A stretch of DNA of 64,000 nt from Pseudomonadota bacterium (GTDB lineage Bacteria > Desulfobacterota > Binatia > Binatales > Binataceae). The number at the start of each line of letters is the position of its first letter. Positions within the stretch are counted from its first letter, which is position 1. The DNA lies in assembly GCA_021323945.1 (NCBI GenBank), contig JAJPKA010000006.1, positions 1 through 64,000 of the forward strand, given 5' to 3'. The notes under the pieces are model-generated. The model saw nothing but the letters and a program-made list of their open reading frames with translations, searched no databases and was not told where the DNA came from. This document shows positions 53,514 through 62,972 of the stretch, piece after piece. The translations under genes were made by a program, and so were the position numbers.

Positions 53514-54092
53514 TCATGCGTGCACCTTTCTTAGGTTTCGCGAGGCGCCATGGCTGCTCGAAGGCAGGGTTTTGCGACCCGCCGAGCGCTGTTTGAAAAC
53601 CGGTGAGTTGCGACTCGGCGCCTTTCCAAGGTCAGAATCCGTCCCAGTCGAGGGCAACTGTGAAGCTCCCGCCGCTTCGCTGGACTGCTGTTTTGCGCGG
53701 GCTTCGGCCGCCCGCTGCATTGCCAGCATGCGACGTTCTTTCCACTGTCTCAGTCCCCGACGCATATACTCGGGATTGATATCGAGCATTTCGCAGACAT
53801 TATCAAATGAAAATACCCACTGCTTGTCTTCGAGGTTGATCCATTCGTCGGCATCGCGAAACAGGCGCTGCCCCTTGCTCGTCGGCGAGTCGATACACTT
53901 CATAAAGCACTCGACAGCGTCTTCGAGCACACTCAAAATCAGACGTTTCTCACCTTCGAGCAGATGCTTTTTGCGCATCGCCTCGAAGTACTGGATGGGC
54001 AAAAGAGTATCGGGCTCAAACAAACCCGGTAGCCTTTCGTCCAATGTTTCTTTCTCCTGCATTTTCTCTCCCTCAGCTAACCTCGCTTCCAC
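53514..54092 (-). CDS. Conserved-looking hypothetical protein after iscX
   Basis: 192 residues. The N-terminal two thirds are helical (ALLEGEKRL-type start at HLLEGEKRLILSVLEDAVEC, then LFRDADEWINLEDKQWVFSF and ICEMLDINPEYMRRGLRQWK after a gap). The last 60 residues are basic, Ser/Pro-rich and disordered. The region VCEMLDINPEYMRRGLRQW looks like a helix-turn-helix or helical recognition unit; I believe similar proteins occur in uncultured Desulfobacterota-like genomes, but no function is known. GTG 54092 has an excellent AAGGAGG 6 bases upstream; ATG 54062 also has a site. It is in the same direction as iscX, 42 bases downstream, so it may belong to the Isc operon. Confidence 0.75.
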   Translation of the reverse strand: MEARLAEGEKMQEKETLDERLPGLFEPDTLLPIQYFEAMRKKHLLEGEKRLILSVLEDAVECFMKCIDSPTSKGQRLFRDADEWINLEDKQWVFSFDNVCEMLDINPEYMRRGLRQWKERRMLAMQRAAEARAKQQSSEAAGASQLPSTGTDSDLGKAPSRNSPVFKQRSAGRKTLPSSSHGASRNLRKVHA

Positions 54093-54134
54093 CCCACACC
54101 TCCTTAGTAAATCTCTGACGCTGGATTCGAAGAA

Positions 54135-54368
54135 TTATTCACTGTCTTCTTCACTGTTCTGCTCATTCTCTTCGTATAATTCGTGCCAGGCCATCTGGAT
54201 GGCCTCGAGTTTGGCCTCGTTCGACGCCGCAGGGTCATCGTCAAATTCATCCAAGTCAATCACCCATTGACGCAGATCAGTGAATCGGACGTCGAGCGGG
54301 TTAAGTCCAGGATGATTCTCAGCGAGTATTTCTGCTATATCCTCGGGCTGGTCCCACTTCAGTCCCAT
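54135..54368 (-). CDS. iscX: Fe-S assembly protein IscX
   Basis: 77-residue acidic protein. The conserved sequence LKWDQPEDIAEIL, then VRFTDLRQWVIDLDEFDDDP and EAIQMAWHELY, is the IscX (YfhJ) pattern. IscX binds IscS and iron and tunes the rate of cluster assembly. The C-terminus has an extra acidic tail of about 10 residues. GGAGGAG lies just before ATG. It lies 68 bases downstream of hscA. In E. coli a ferredoxin gene sits between hscA and iscX; it is missing here. Confidence 0.95.
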   Translation of the reverse strand: MGLKWDQPEDIAEILAENHPGLNPLDVRFTDLRQWVIDLDEFDDDPAASNEAKLEAIQMAWHELYEENEQNSEEDSE

Positions 54369-54436
54369 TTAGTCTCCTCCATTGAATACGAGTCGCCTCA
54401 GATTCGGCTTCGCTCATGATCGGGTGGTAAATAAGC

Positions 54437-56296
54437 TCAGGACAGTTCCTCGACCGACTTCCTTTGGAGCGCTTGGTTGATAGCATGATTCATGATTCGT
54501 TCGGCGAAGGGGGTGCTGAGCTGATTGAGCTCTTCAACCAGGCGGTTTATCAATTCACGGTCCTCACCTGAACGGGACGATTCCAGCTTTGCGGCGAGTT
54601 GCTCGATTCGCTGCCGTTCCTCATTTTCGATAAGATCAGGATAATCTTTAAGCTGCTTCGCCAGCGCTGTCAGGATTTGCGTGGCTTCATTGCGCGCGTT
54701 TATCAACAACCGCTGTTCAATATCAGCCTCTCCGAGTTCAATCGATTCCTCCAGCATCCGCTCAATCTCGTCTTCGGTGAGCCCGTAAGAGGGCTTGACG
54801 TCAACGGAATGCTCACGGCCGGTGCGTTGATCGCGGGCGGTAACGTTGAGAATCCCATTCGCATCAATTAGAAAAGTCACCTCGATTCTGGGCAAACCCG
54901 CTGGCTGGGGCTCGATCGGGCCCAACTTAAAACGTGCCAGACTCCGACAGTCGCGAGCCAACTCCCGTTCACCCTGGAGAACGTGAACATCAACATGAGT
55001 CTGGTTGTCGACAGCCGTGGTGAAGATCTCGGTGGCACTGGTCGGGATGGTCGTGTTGCGATGGATTAAACGCTCCATCACACCGCCCATTGTCTCAATA
55101 CCGAGCGAGAGAGGAACAACGTCGAGCAACAGCACGTCCGACTGTGTTCCCATAAGTACCCCGGCCTGTACCGCCGCCCCTAACGCAACAACCTGGTCGG
55201 GATCGATTGAACATAGCGGCTGACGGCCGAAAAACTCCGCGATTCGCTCACGAACCAGTGGTGTACGCGTTGAGCCGCCGACCAAGACGACCTCGTCAAT
55301 GTCATCGGGAGTCAAACGCGCATCGTCCATTGCCCGCCGGCAGCATTCGAGCGTGCGATTGACTATCGGCTCAGCGATTCGCTCGAATTCATCACGTGAC
55401 AGGTCCTTCACGAGGTGCCGTTCGCCCAGGTCAAGCTCAAGTCGCGTGAAATCGGCCGTGCTGAGCTCTTTTTTGGCCGCCTCCGCTATGCGCCGAGCAG
55501 AACTCCAGATTCGTCGATTCTGCTTTAACTCTGGACAATCGCTCAGCAGCCAGTCGACCAAGGCTCGGTCAATATCGTCTCCGCCGAGATGAGTGTCGCC
55601 GTTGGTTGCCAGCACTTCGAACACCCCACCTTTGATGTTTAGGAGCGAGATATCGAACGTACCACCACCAAAATCGTAAACGGCAACCTTGCCTTCGGAG
55701 TTGCGTTGCAACCCATAGGCAAGCGAGGCCGCAGTTGGTTCATTGAGCAATCGAACGACTTCCAAGCCTGCGAAACGACCCGCATCCTTGGTCGCCTGGC
55801 GCTGTCCGTCATTGAAGTAAGCGGGGACCGTAATGACCGCTCTGGTGACCTGTTCGCCCATCACGGCCTCAGCTCTGCGCTTCAGCGCTTTTAAGATTTC
55901 TGCAGAGATCTGCGATGGCGTATAAGACCGTCCATTGACGTTGAAGCGCACGACTGGTCCGCTGAGGTCAGCAAACGAATATCTTTGGCGATCTTCGGGC
56001 GCCAAATCGTCCCCCCCCAAGCCCATGTATCGCTTTACTGAGCGGACCACGACGCCCTCGAACGGTCGGGAAGGTGGTGTTCGGGGGTTCAGTTCTTTAC
56101 CATCGAAATCTTGAGCGAACTCTAATTCGATCGCCGGGTACCCGACCTGGATGACCCCGTTATGGCTGATCGAGACCACGGAGGGGAGCAGGCAGTTACC
56201 ACTCTCAGGGTCAGGAATCACCCGCGGCTCGGAACCGTCCATAAAGGCGATCAGGCTGTTTGTCGTGCCAAGGTCTATACCGAAAATTCGACTCAT
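54437..56296 (-). CDS. hscA: Fe-S assembly Hsp70 chaperone HscA
   Basis: 619-residue specialised Hsp70 that, with HscB, releases the cluster from IscU. The nucleotide-binding domain has [16 protein letters not shown], the phosphate loop [14 protein letters not shown] and [13 protein letters not shown]. The substrate-binding domain starts [16 protein letters not shown]. It is typical of the HscA type in lacking the extended C-terminal EEVD-like tail, ending with a short helical lid. It lies 34 bases after hscB in the same operon. Confidence 0.95.
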   Translation of the reverse strand: MSRIFGIDLGTTNSLIAFMDGSEPRVIPDPESGNCLLPSVVSISHNGVIQVGYPAIELEFAQDFDGKELNPRTPPSRPFEGVVVRSVKRYMGLGGDDLAPEDRQRYSFADLSGPVVRFNVNGRSYTPSQISAEILKALKRRAEAVMGEQVTRAVITVPAYFNDGQRQATKDAGRFAGLEVVRLLNEPTAASLAYGLQRNSEGKVAVYDFGGGTFDISLLNIKGGVFEVLATNGDTHLGGDDIDRALVDWLLSDCPELKQNRRIWSSARRIAEAAKKELSTADFTRLELDLGERHLVKDLSRDEFERIAEPIVNRTLECCRRAMDDARLTPDDIDEVVLVGGSTRTPLVRERIAEFFGRQPLCSIDPDQVVALGAAVQAGVLMGTQSDVLLLDVVPLSLGIETMGGVMERLIHRNTTIPTSATEIFTTAVDNQTHVDVHVLQGERELARDCRSLARFKLGPIEPQPAGLPRIEVTFLIDANGILNVTARDQRTGREHSVDVKPSYGLTEDEIERMLEESIELGEADIEQRLLINARNEATQILTALAKQLKDYPDLIENEERQRIEQLAAKLESSRSGEDRELINRLVEELNQLSTPFAERIMNHAINQALQRKSVEELS

Positions 56297-56330
56297 TATT
56301 GTTGGCTCGGATGAAAATAAACCGGATGAA

Positions 56331-56966
56331 TCAGCGCAACTCGTTATCTACGTCGCGCACGAGACTCTTGAGATAGGCAATTTTGGACAAAATCGTCTTC
56401 AATTCGGCAAATAGCTGCTCTCGGTCGCGCCCGCCGCCGGCATCAAACGCAGCAAAGTTCTGGAAGAGTTCGGCATAGAGCTCATCCAGTAAGCCTTGAA
56501 GGTTAGCTCGCCTCGACCTTAATTTAAGCAGGCCTTGGCGCGCTTCATCGCTGCTATGTTGACGCAAAGCACGTAATTCGCTCAGCTCCTCCTGCACCTC
56601 AAAAACCAGCTCAGCGAGGTCAGGCGGCACCTGTTTGTTGTCTTCCGCTAGCTTATGGTCATGAAGTTCGAGCCAGTACAGACCGCGGCTGACAGGATCG
56701 CGTAACGTTCTGTACGCTCGGGTCAAAAGCGCGGTTGCTCGCAGGCTGGCATCGCGGATTTCAGATGGGGCGGTGGCGAAGCGGTCGGGATGAATACGGC
56801 GGCCGAGGTCGTAATAATTGGCTTCGAGCGTAGCGTTATCAGTTTGCAGAACCCGCGGCAGGTCAAGCGCCGCGAAGAAATCGAGGTCAACGGCAAGTGG
56901 AGCTCCACATTGCGAGCATACCAAGCGCGGCTGCTGCGACCGCGCGCATGAAGGGCATTGAACCAT
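56331..56966 (-). CDS. hscB: Fe-S assembly co-chaperone HscB with zinc-ribbon N-terminus
   Basis: 211-residue J-type co-chaperone that presents IscU to HscA. The J domain has the HPD motif ([12 protein letters not shown]), and the C-terminal three-helix IscU-binding part has [18 protein letters not shown]. The N-terminus carries two CxxC pairs ([17 protein letters not shown]), as in human HSC20, whereas E. coli HscB lacks them. The extra zinc ribbon is a variant found in several bacterial lineages. It begins 34 bases after iscA. The start lacks a clear ribosome binding site. Confidence 0.93.
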   Translation of the reverse strand: MVQCPSCARSQQPRLVCSQCGAPLAVDLDFFAALDLPRVLQTDNATLEANYYDLGRRIHPDRFATAPSEIRDASLRATALLTRAYRTLRDPVSRGLYWLELHDHKLAEDNKQVPPDLAELVFEVQEELSELRALRQHSSDEARQGLLKLRSRRANLQGLLDELYAELFQNFAAFDAGGGRDREQLFAELKTILSKIAYLKSLVRDVDNELR

Positions 56967-56999
56967 AATCAGCAGGGAGCAAGCCGCTAGCCGCCTTGG

Positions 57000-57317
57000 T
57001 CATACGGTGAAAGATTCGCCGCAGCCGCAAGTGCGTTTGACATTCGGGTTGACCAAGCGGAAGCCCGAGGACATCAGTTCTTCGGCGTAGTCAAGTTCGG
57101 AACCATTAAGATATAGGAAGCTTTTTTTATCCACTATCAGTCGGGCGCCGTCACGCTCGAACACCTTATCCCGCTCTTTGGCTGAATCGATCTCCATTCG
57201 GTATTGCAAACCCGAACATCCGCCGCCCACTACTTTGACCCGCAGTCCCGCCTCCGGCCTCTGTGCTACTAATTGCCGAATCTTGCTGACGGCATTGTCA
57301 GATAGTGTGACAGCCAC
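57000..57317 (-). CDS. iscA: A-type Fe-S carrier IscA
   Basis: 105-residue A-type carrier. It shows the three conserved Cys: one in VVGGGCSGLQY (about 35) and two in CGCGES at the end. The fold start ITLSDNAVSKIRQLVAQRP-like segment and the LFLNGSELDYAEEL-like part are intact. It accepts clusters from IscU and delivers them to apo-proteins. The start is GTG 57317 with GAGG upstream. It begins 4 bases after the iscU stop. Confidence 0.95.
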   Translation of the reverse strand: MAVTLSDNAVSKIRQLVAQRPEAGLRVKVVGGGCSGLQYRMEIDSAKERDKVFERDGARLIVDKKSFLYLNGSELDYAEELMSSGFRLVNPNVKRTCGCGESFTV

Positions 57318-57321
57318 TGCC

Positions 57322-57744
57322 TCAGGCCTCCTCGGCCTTTTTCTCCACTACCGCCGAAGCCTGCTCGCGCCGTTTACGCCAATCAGCGATTGCCGCCTTG
57401 ATTGCGTCTTCTGCCAGGACCGAGCAATGGATTTTAACGGGAGGCAGATTTAGCTCTTTGACGATCGAGGTGTTCTTTATGGCGATTGCCTCTTCGATCC
57501 GCTTTCCCTTGACGAGTTCAGTCACGTAGCTGGAACTTGCGATGGCGCTGCCGCACCCAAAGGTCTTGAAGCGCGCATCCTCAATGATGCCGTTTTCGGG
57601 ATTGATCTTCAGCTGCAACTTCATTACGTCGCCACATTCAGGCGCACCTACCACCCCTGTTCCGACATTGGCCTCGTTCTTCGGAAAGCTCCCTACGTTG
57701 CGAGGATTCGTATAGTGATCAATTACTTTGCTCGAATAAGCCAT
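57322..57744 (-). CDS. iscU: Fe-S cluster scaffold IscU
   Basis: 140-residue scaffold on which clusters are built from IscS sulfur. The three Cys ligands are in GAPECGDVM, TFGCGSAIAS and KIHCSVLAEDA. The HscA recognition motif LPPVK precedes the third Cys. The conserved N-terminus SSKVIDHYTNPRNVGSF is typical. A C-terminal Lys/Glu-rich extension of about 15 residues goes beyond E. coli IscU. GGAG is upstream. It lies 63 bases after iscS. Confidence 0.97.
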   Translation of the reverse strand: MAYSSKVIDHYTNPRNVGSFPKNEANVGTGVVGAPECGDVMKLQLKINPENGIIEDARFKTFGCGSAIASSSYVTELVKGKRIEEAIAIKNTSIVKELNLPPVKIHCSVLAEDAIKAAIADWRKRREQASAVVEKKAEEA

Positions 57745-57807
57745 TGCTGTGACGCTCCGTTCAGCCAGTCATTCCGCCGGTTGTTTCGTTGACTGTTGGC
57801 GCACCGC

Positions 57808-59028
57808 TCAGTCGGTCTTCCAGTTAACCGACTTAAGGTCGATGCCTTCCTTGGCCATCTCGTATAGCGGCGACATATCCCTGAGCCGCTTCACCTCAGA
57901 GCAGACGCGATCGGTCACGTAATCGACCTCCTCCTCGGAGTTGAAACGTCCAAGGCCGAAGCGGATAGAACTGTGCGCCAGCTCGTCATCCGTGCCGAGT
58001 GCCCGTATGACATAAGATGGCTCGAGGGTGGCCGATGTACATGCCGAACCAGAGCTGACGGCGACATCGCTAATCCCCATCAGCAACGACTCGCCTTCGA
58101 CATACGCAAAGCTCAGATTAAGATTTCCCGGTAGACGTTCAGTCGGATGGCCATTCAGAAAGACGTCATCAAGTCGTTCGAAAATTCCCGCCTGGAGTTT
58201 GTTGCGCAATTGAGTTAGCCGCACTGCTTCGTCCCGCATCTCGGCCCTGGCAATCTCGCACGCTTTGCCAAGCCCGACGATGCCAGCGACGTTGAGCGTG
58301 CCTGATCTCATACCTCTCTCGTGTCCCCCACCGTCCATCTGCGCCGTAATCCGGACCCGCGGTCCTTTTGAACGCACGTAAAGAGCGCCAACACCCTTAG
58401 GCCCGTAGATTTTGTGCGCGCTCAACGATAACAAGTCGATTCCGTCCCGCTCGACATCGACTGGAATCTTGCCGACAGCCTGGACGGCGTCGCAATGGAA
58501 GATAACGCCCTTTTCCTTGGCAATTCGCCCGATTTCGGCAATTGGATGGATCGTGCCGATCTCGTTGTTTGCATACATGATGGTGATCAGCACGGTTTTG
58601 TCGGTAATCGCCCGCCGCACGTCATCGGGATTCACCATTCCATAGCGATCGACCGGCAGGTAGGTAACGGTCGCTCTGCCGGCGCGCTCCAGGGCGCGGC
58701 AGCTGTCAAGGACGGCTTTGTGTTCTGTCACGCAGGTAACTATGTGGTTACCCTTGTCCTTATAAAACTCCAGAACTCCCTTGATCGCGAGATTATCCGA
58801 CTCGGTGGCTCCGCTGGTGAATATGATCTCTTTGGGCTTGGCGTTTATCAGCGTGGCAATCTGGTTGCGTGCCTTGTCAACCGCCTCCTCCGCTTCCCAC
58901 CCGAAGCTATGATTGCGGCTAGCCGCATTGCCAAACTTCTCGGTGAAATAAGGCAACATCGCCACGACTACCCGCGGATCGACGGGAGTCGTCGCGTGAT
59001 TATCCATGTAGATGGGTAGCTTGACCAT
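57808..59028 (-). CDS. iscS: Cysteine desulfurase IscS
   Basis: 406-residue PLP enzyme that takes sulfur from cysteine for Fe-S clusters, tRNA thiolation and cofactor sulfuration. It begins [17 protein letters not shown] and has the PLP Lys in [12 protein letters not shown], with the sulfur-accepting Cys in [17 protein letters not shown] (group I loop). [10 protein letters not shown] and the C-terminal IscU-docking tail are intact. AGGAGATA lies just before the ATG. It is the first gene of iscSUA-hscBA-iscX; no iscR precedes it. Confidence 0.97.
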   Translation of the reverse strand: MVKLPIYMDNHATTPVDPRVVVAMLPYFTEKFGNAASRNHSFGWEAEEAVDKARNQIATLINAKPKEIIFTSGATESDNLAIKGVLEFYKDKGNHIVTCVTEHKAVLDSCRALERAGRATVTYLPVDRYGMVNPDDVRRAITDKTVLITIMYANNEIGTIHPIAEIGRIAKEKGVIFHCDAVQAVGKIPVDVERDGIDLLSLSAHKIYGPKGVGALYVRSKGPRVRITAQMDGGGHERGMRSGTLNVAGIVGLGKACEIARAEMRDEAVRLTQLRNKLQAGIFERLDDVFLNGHPTERLPGNLNLSFAYVEGESLLMGISDVAVSSGSACTSATLEPSYVIRALGTDDELAHSSIRFGLGRFNSEEEVDYVTDRVCSEVKRLRDMSPLYEMAKEGIDLKSVNWKTD

Positions 59029-59141
59029 TATCTCCTCTTATCGAGCGTCCGAAGCGACAACTTTTGAGGTGGACTGAAAAGCCGCATGCCTTTGGCCCGA
59101 GTTCGCACTTCTAACCGCCATTTGTGGACCTTTCAAGTCTA

Positions 59142-59169
59142 ATATTAGGCATATTACTGGCCGTGTCAA
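59142..59169 (-). promoter_or_regulatory. Likely sigma-70 promoter of iscS
   Basis: On the minus strand TTGACA (-35, at 59164-59169) is followed after 16 bases by TAATAT (-10, at 59142-59147). It sits about 115 bases before the iscS start codon in the right orientation. The match to sigma-70 consensus is good for the -35 box. Confidence 0.55.
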
Positions 59170-59191
59170 ATGCGGACTGTCCGAGGAGTCA

Positions 59192-59216
59192 ATTCTCGAC
59201 TTGATAAGTCCACTAT
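59192..59216 (-). promoter_or_regulatory. IscR type-1-like operator upstream of the isc promoter
   Basis: A 25-base imperfect palindrome with halves ATTCTCGACTT and AAGTCCACTAT around a 3-base centre. It matches the E. coli IscR type-1 consensus (ATASYYGACT - 5 bases - AGTCRRSTAT) at about 20 of 25 positions by eye, including both GACT/AGTC cores and the TAT end. It lies just upstream of the iscS -35 box. A Rrf2-family regulator with a Cys cluster motif is encoded at 38811-39272. Confidence 0.5.
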
Positions 59217-59274
59217 ATGGTTAGCACGGGTGATGTCAAGTTTTCCTGTCGAAACGCTTACTTCTGTCGCCGAC

Positions 59275-61134
59275 TCAAATGCGGCCCAGGCGGCAACTTT
59301 CCAGGTGCGACCGTACCAGCGCCTTTGAAACCGCCTCTTGGGTCAAACGTCTCGCGGGCCCGAGTCGTAAGAAATGGAACAGTGAGATTGCCAGGGCGAA
59401 GCCTGCGCCCACCAGGTAGAGCGAAGTTGTCGCGCTTGCGTCGCCAACCGTACCCGCTCTTCGCACAACCAGGAAGCACATAAGAAGAAAGGCTGCAAGT
59501 GAAAGGGCGAACGCGCCGCGCACTTTCCATCTCACCACCATGGGCGAGCCGTCAAGAAAGCACTGCAGTTCGCGCTGCGAAAAATTGTCGAGAAACCAAG
59601 AGCTCGAGTTGTCATCGTCGGCAAGAGCACCGCTAGAGGCAGGCGGCAGGTCGTACCCTGTCAGGGGGTCTACAGCGCTTTCTCCTCGCCGATGGGATTC
59701 AATGCCTCTGAGGATTTCAGCGTGGTTGGCGGCGTTAATTGGAAAACGACTTACAATGGCCAACGACGCTATTGCGGCGACCGCAGGACCGAGCGTATAA
59801 AGGATGCGGATGGCGTCGATTACCTGAGCATTCTGAACCGCGTTGGGAACGTACCCCAACCTGGCCAGCAGCGCAATCGGCAGGACCGCACTGGGTATTG
59901 CCGCCAGTTTCGGTAAGATGCTCCAGAAACCGGCGTATTGGGCTTCGCGCCGCCTGCCCGTATGCAACTCGTCGTAATCGATAACCTCAGCCTGCATCGA
60001 TTGCGGCAGAAACCCGCCCGCACCGAATGCAGTAGCGGCCATTATCGCGAGTAGGAGAAAGCGGGTGGTGTCTCCCGGTCCAACCGTCGCCAAAGTCAGT
60101 AAGCCCGCCCCAATGCCCACCAAGTAGCAGATGGCCAAGGTTGGCAATTTACCCCAACGCCGTGCTGCAAACACCCCGACCGGTATAAAGAAAAACCCGA
60201 TTCCTAGATAAGCCAGTAAAACGACCGAAAGCCATAACTCTGGATGCGGTGGCTGCAGGACATAAGAGATAAAAAACGGTAGCAGAATCGGCCCCATCCC
60301 CGACCCTATCGTGTATGCGATATAACTGGCTAGAAGGATTGAAAACGGTCGGTTGCGCAAAGCGCGCCTTATGCCGGGAACCAATGGATTAGGCTGCTGC
60401 CGCGCAAATTCCGGCCGTTCTCGGATGACCAACACCATCATCCAGCACAAGCCGACCAGGACAATTGTGAAAAAGGCACCAAGCCGCGAAAAAACCTCCC
60501 GTTCGCCCCATCCGAAGCGTTGCATCAGCAAACCAGGCGCGCCGGCCGCAAAAATAGTCCCCAGGACGCCAAACCCCTCACGAGCCCCAAACAGACTGTT
60601 GCGCTCGTGATAGTCGAGCGACAATTCCGCACCCAAGGCATAATGGGGGAGAAGGGCAATAGTTAAGAAGAACGAACAGATCATGCTCGAAGCCGTGAAC
60701 CACACAGCACCACCCAACCCGCTTAAATAAGCGGGCGGACTCATCAAGGCGCAGAATCCGAGACCACCCAATGGAGCCCCGATCAAGATGTACGGACGCC
60801 TGCGCCCCCATCGGCTGTGCGTGCGATCCGACATCAAGCCGATCGAGGGATCAATAATCGCGTCGAGGCAGCGGGTGGCCGCAATTGCGACTGCCAGATA
60901 GGCGAGCGGTACTCGGACCACGTCGGCGTAGAACTTCGGCATGTTGATGAGAATCGGGATGGCAGTTGCACCGAACGCCAGATTCGGTGCGCCGTATATC
61001 AGCTTAATGGCAAGGGGGAGCGGCTCGCCGGTTGCGGTCCGCGCCGATTGCTTCTCATTAGTGGCTGCGATCGCTAATTCCGAACCTGCCTCGTCCATTT
61101 TGCAGCTGTACAGTTCTGGAGGGGAACCACGCAT
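59275..61134 (-). CDS. GPH-type sugar/cation symporter with C-terminal extension
   Basis: 619-residue MFS-type transporter of the glycoside-pentoside-hexuronide:cation symporter group. The first about 450 residues form 12 membrane helices and include the loop motif DRTHSRWGRRRPYI and AVWFTASSM. Then about 100 polar residues (PLTGYDLPPASSGALADDDN) lead to two more hydrophobic helices (WKVRGAFALSLAAFLLMCF and TTSLYLVGAGFALAISLFHF) before a charged end. The extra region is not part of the classical 12-helix family. GAGGGG lies 9 bases before ATG 61134. It is upstream of and transcribed with the isc operon strand, but no functional link is evident. Substrate unknown; bile-acid, sugar and steroid-type cargos are known in the group. 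Confidence 0.82.
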   Translation of the reverse strand: MRGSPPELYSCKMDEAGSELAIAATNEKQSARTATGEPLPLAIKLIYGAPNLAFGATAIPILINMPKFYADVVRVPLAYLAVAIAATRCLDAIIDPSIGLMSDRTHSRWGRRRPYILIGAPLGGLGFCALMSPPAYLSGLGGAVWFTASSMICSFFLTIALLPHYALGAELSLDYHERNSLFGAREGFGVLGTIFAAGAPGLLMQRFGWGEREVFSRLGAFFTIVLVGLCWMMVLVIRERPEFARQQPNPLVPGIRRALRNRPFSILLASYIAYTIGSGMGPILLPFFISYVLQPPHPELWLSVVLLAYLGIGFFFIPVGVFAARRWGKLPTLAICYLVGIGAGLLTLATVGPGDTTRFLLLAIMAATAFGAGGFLPQSMQAEVIDYDELHTGRRREAQYAGFWSILPKLAAIPSAVLPIALLARLGYVPNAVQNAQVIDAIRILYTLGPAVAAIASLAIVSRFPINAANHAEILRGIESHRRGESAVDPLTGYDLPPASSGALADDDNSSSWFLDNFSQRELQCFLDGSPMVVRWKVRGAFALSLAAFLLMCFLVVRRAGTVGDASATTSLYLVGAGFALAISLFHFLRLGPARRLTQEAVSKALVRSHLESCRLGRI

Positions 61135-61341
61135 ACGCCAACGCCCCTCGGGGAAATCAAAGAGTCAGTCCCGCTCAAATTGTGAACCCGGCCATTCTGC
61201 GCGACAACTCAAGCCTTGCTCAGGTCTGGAGAGGTGCGATTGTACCACGGCGATCTGAATGGCTTGCGCTAGATGGATATCCAGCCGAAAGCGTAGTCAG
61301 ACCGCCGGCAGAGTCTCCAGCAGGATGACGCAACGCACAGG

Positions 61342-61965
61342 TTAGCTATATTTTTGTTTGCCTGCTGCAGCCGCTACTTCGTCGGCGAGTTCCCTACTCA
61401 GACCACCGAGCGCCTGGCTCAGCGCATCGGTACGACTAGCGCCATCCGTTCCAGCCGGTCTCGTTTGACGGCTGCTTCCCGAGGCCAGTATGCGAGCCGA
61501 CCTGGGATTCTTGATTAGCCAGCGGACCACAAGCACCGCTTGATTGCTGGAATCGATATCAAATCGGTCGACATCTATCTCAAGTTGATAGTCGACCTGC
61601 AAAGATCTGTTCCACGGAAAAAGTACCACACGGTCGGTGCCGAGAGCCTGACTCAGGTCACGCGCTAGAACCCTTGGAAAGCACTCGTTGAGAGGCTCGG
61701 CCCAGCGATCAACGCTCGAATATTCAACCCTGGTCGCTCCTATGCGGGTGGCCAGCCCCGTCCTGTCGAGGTACTGAGGAATGAGGACCGGGCCAACACC
61801 AAGGGTTAGGTCATGGTTGATGGTCGGGGCGGCACGGGGCAGTATCGGGTCGGAAGCCAGGACGTAGAACCGGGAATGGTCAGGTACTGGAGCAAGCATG
61901 GTGCAGCCGTAGAGTATAATTGCGAGCGACCAGAAGCCCGCTCGATAATGCACGTTGGCCTTCAT
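61342..61965 (-). CDS. PqiC-like lipoprotein (ABC transport auxiliary, DUF330)
   Basis: 207-residue outer-membrane-type lipoprotein. The signal segment ends in the lipobox IILYGC (about residue 21), and the mature part has SRFYVLASDP, GVGPVLIPQYLDRTGLATR and WAEPLNECFPRVLARDLSQAL, the PqiC/DUF330 pattern. Such proteins bind MCE proteins and bridge to the outer membrane. It starts 4 bases inside the MCE gene end, so it is coupled. Together they form mlaE-mlaF-mce-pqiC on the minus strand. Confidence 0.85.
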   Translation of the reverse strand: MKANVHYRAGFWSLAIILYGCTMLAPVPDHSRFYVLASDPILPRAAPTINHDLTLGVGPVLIPQYLDRTGLATRIGATRVEYSSVDRWAEPLNECFPRVLARDLSQALGTDRVVLFPWNRSLQVDYQLEIDVDRFDIDSSNQAVLVVRWLIKNPRSARILASGSSRQTRPAGTDGASRTDALSQALGGLSRELADEVAAAAGKQKYS

Positions 61966-62972
61966 CGGTTCGGGTCTGGCTGCGCCCGACCGCGGATGAG
62001 GATCGAGGGATTTCTATCCAGATCGGAGGCAAGCTCGCGCATGGCAACAGACGCCTCTCCCAGGCGGCCGGCGGCCTGGGTCAACTGGTAGATTAACGGG
62101 GAGTCTGGGTCCACTACCTGCTGCAAGTTGACCAAAGCGGCCCGCGCTCCTTGCATCGCACCCATCGCGCTTTCGGAGGTTTTTCGCAAACTTTCAGAGG
62201 TTTCTCTCAAACTTATAATCAGGGGATCGAGATTGCCACTGAGCTTAGCCAGCGTCTCGCTGCTGGCCCTCGCCGTAGTGCTCAGGCTTCCCGCAGCACT
62301 GCCCAAGGCCACGACCGCGGTCTTCAATTGATCTGAGGAAACAAAATCTCGAGCCGACTGCGCGGCTTCGGTGAGCGACGAGACCAAGGCTGCGAAATCA
62401 ATTTGGTCGAGCTTGCCAAGCCCCCGCATGGCAGCTTCCTGAATCTGTTCGAGCTGCGTGGGGAGGGTCGGGATCTCACGGTAAGCCTTATTGTCGGGCT
62501 TTAGAACCAGTTCAGCCCGAGTGTCCGGAAAAAAATTCAAATCGACGTATAGAAGTCCGGTCAACAGGCTCTCAGTTGCCAGCCGAGCCCGCAATCCCAC
62601 GTCGATCAGATGCTGCAAACCTTTTCCGTGAGCAAGATCGCCGCTGGCACCCAGTGAGGTAAGCTCCTTTTGGTCCAGCTCGATAATTACCGGAAGCCTG
62701 AGTCTCTCCGCGCTCTCGGGGGTAATCGAACGGGTCGGGCTGTACCCTGGAAGATTGACCATTATTGATGCAACCGAGCCTATCCGCACTCCTCTGAACT
62801 TAACCGGAGCACCGACGTTCAGACCATTCAAACTTCCACTAAAGAAACAGACGAATCGGTCCTTGTGCGTGAACCAGTTACCTGCGCCAAGAATGACAAC
62901 CAGGCCGATAACGATAACAATGCCGCCAATCACAAACGCACCCACTGCTGCAGGATTATTCTTTTTAACCAT
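61962..62972 (-). CDS. MCE-domain protein (MlaD/PqiB-like)
   Basis: About 336 residues. An N-terminal membrane helix (AVGAFVIGGIVIVIGLVVIL) is followed by the MCE domain (about 40-120: FSGSLNGLNVGAPVKFRGVR, then GSVASIMV). Long helical parts rich in Leu/Ala follow (LSTTARASSETLAKLSGNLD), forming a periplasmic tunnel or coiled coil. It would move lipids between the inner and outer membrane with the MlaE/MlaF ABC core. ATG 62972 is used; an in-frame GTG at 63005 is possible but has no ribosome binding site. It overlaps mlaF by 8 bases. Confidence 0.85.
   Translation of the reverse strand: MVKKNNPAAVGAFVIGGIVIVIGLVVILGAGNWFTHKDRFVCFFSGSLNGLNVGAPVKFRGVRIGSVASIMVNLPGYSPTRSITPESAERLRLPVIIELDQKELTSLGASGDLAHGKGLQHLIDVGLRARLATESLLTGLLYVDLNFFPDTRAELVLKPDNKAYREIPTLPTQLEQIQEAAMRGLGKLDQIDFAALVSSLTEAAQSARDFVSSDQLKTAVVALGSAAGSLSTTARASSETLAKLSGNLDPLIISLRETSESLRKTSESAMGAMQGARAALVNLQQVVDPDSPLIYQLTQAAGRLGEASVAMRELASDLDRNPSILIRGRAQPDPNR

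Noticed and set aside
53356-54270. Plus-strand frame of 304 codons opposite the iscX-linked gene
   Set aside because: Extremely Ser-rich (runs of SSS), no motif, and antisense to a gene with an excellent ribosome binding site and to iscX.
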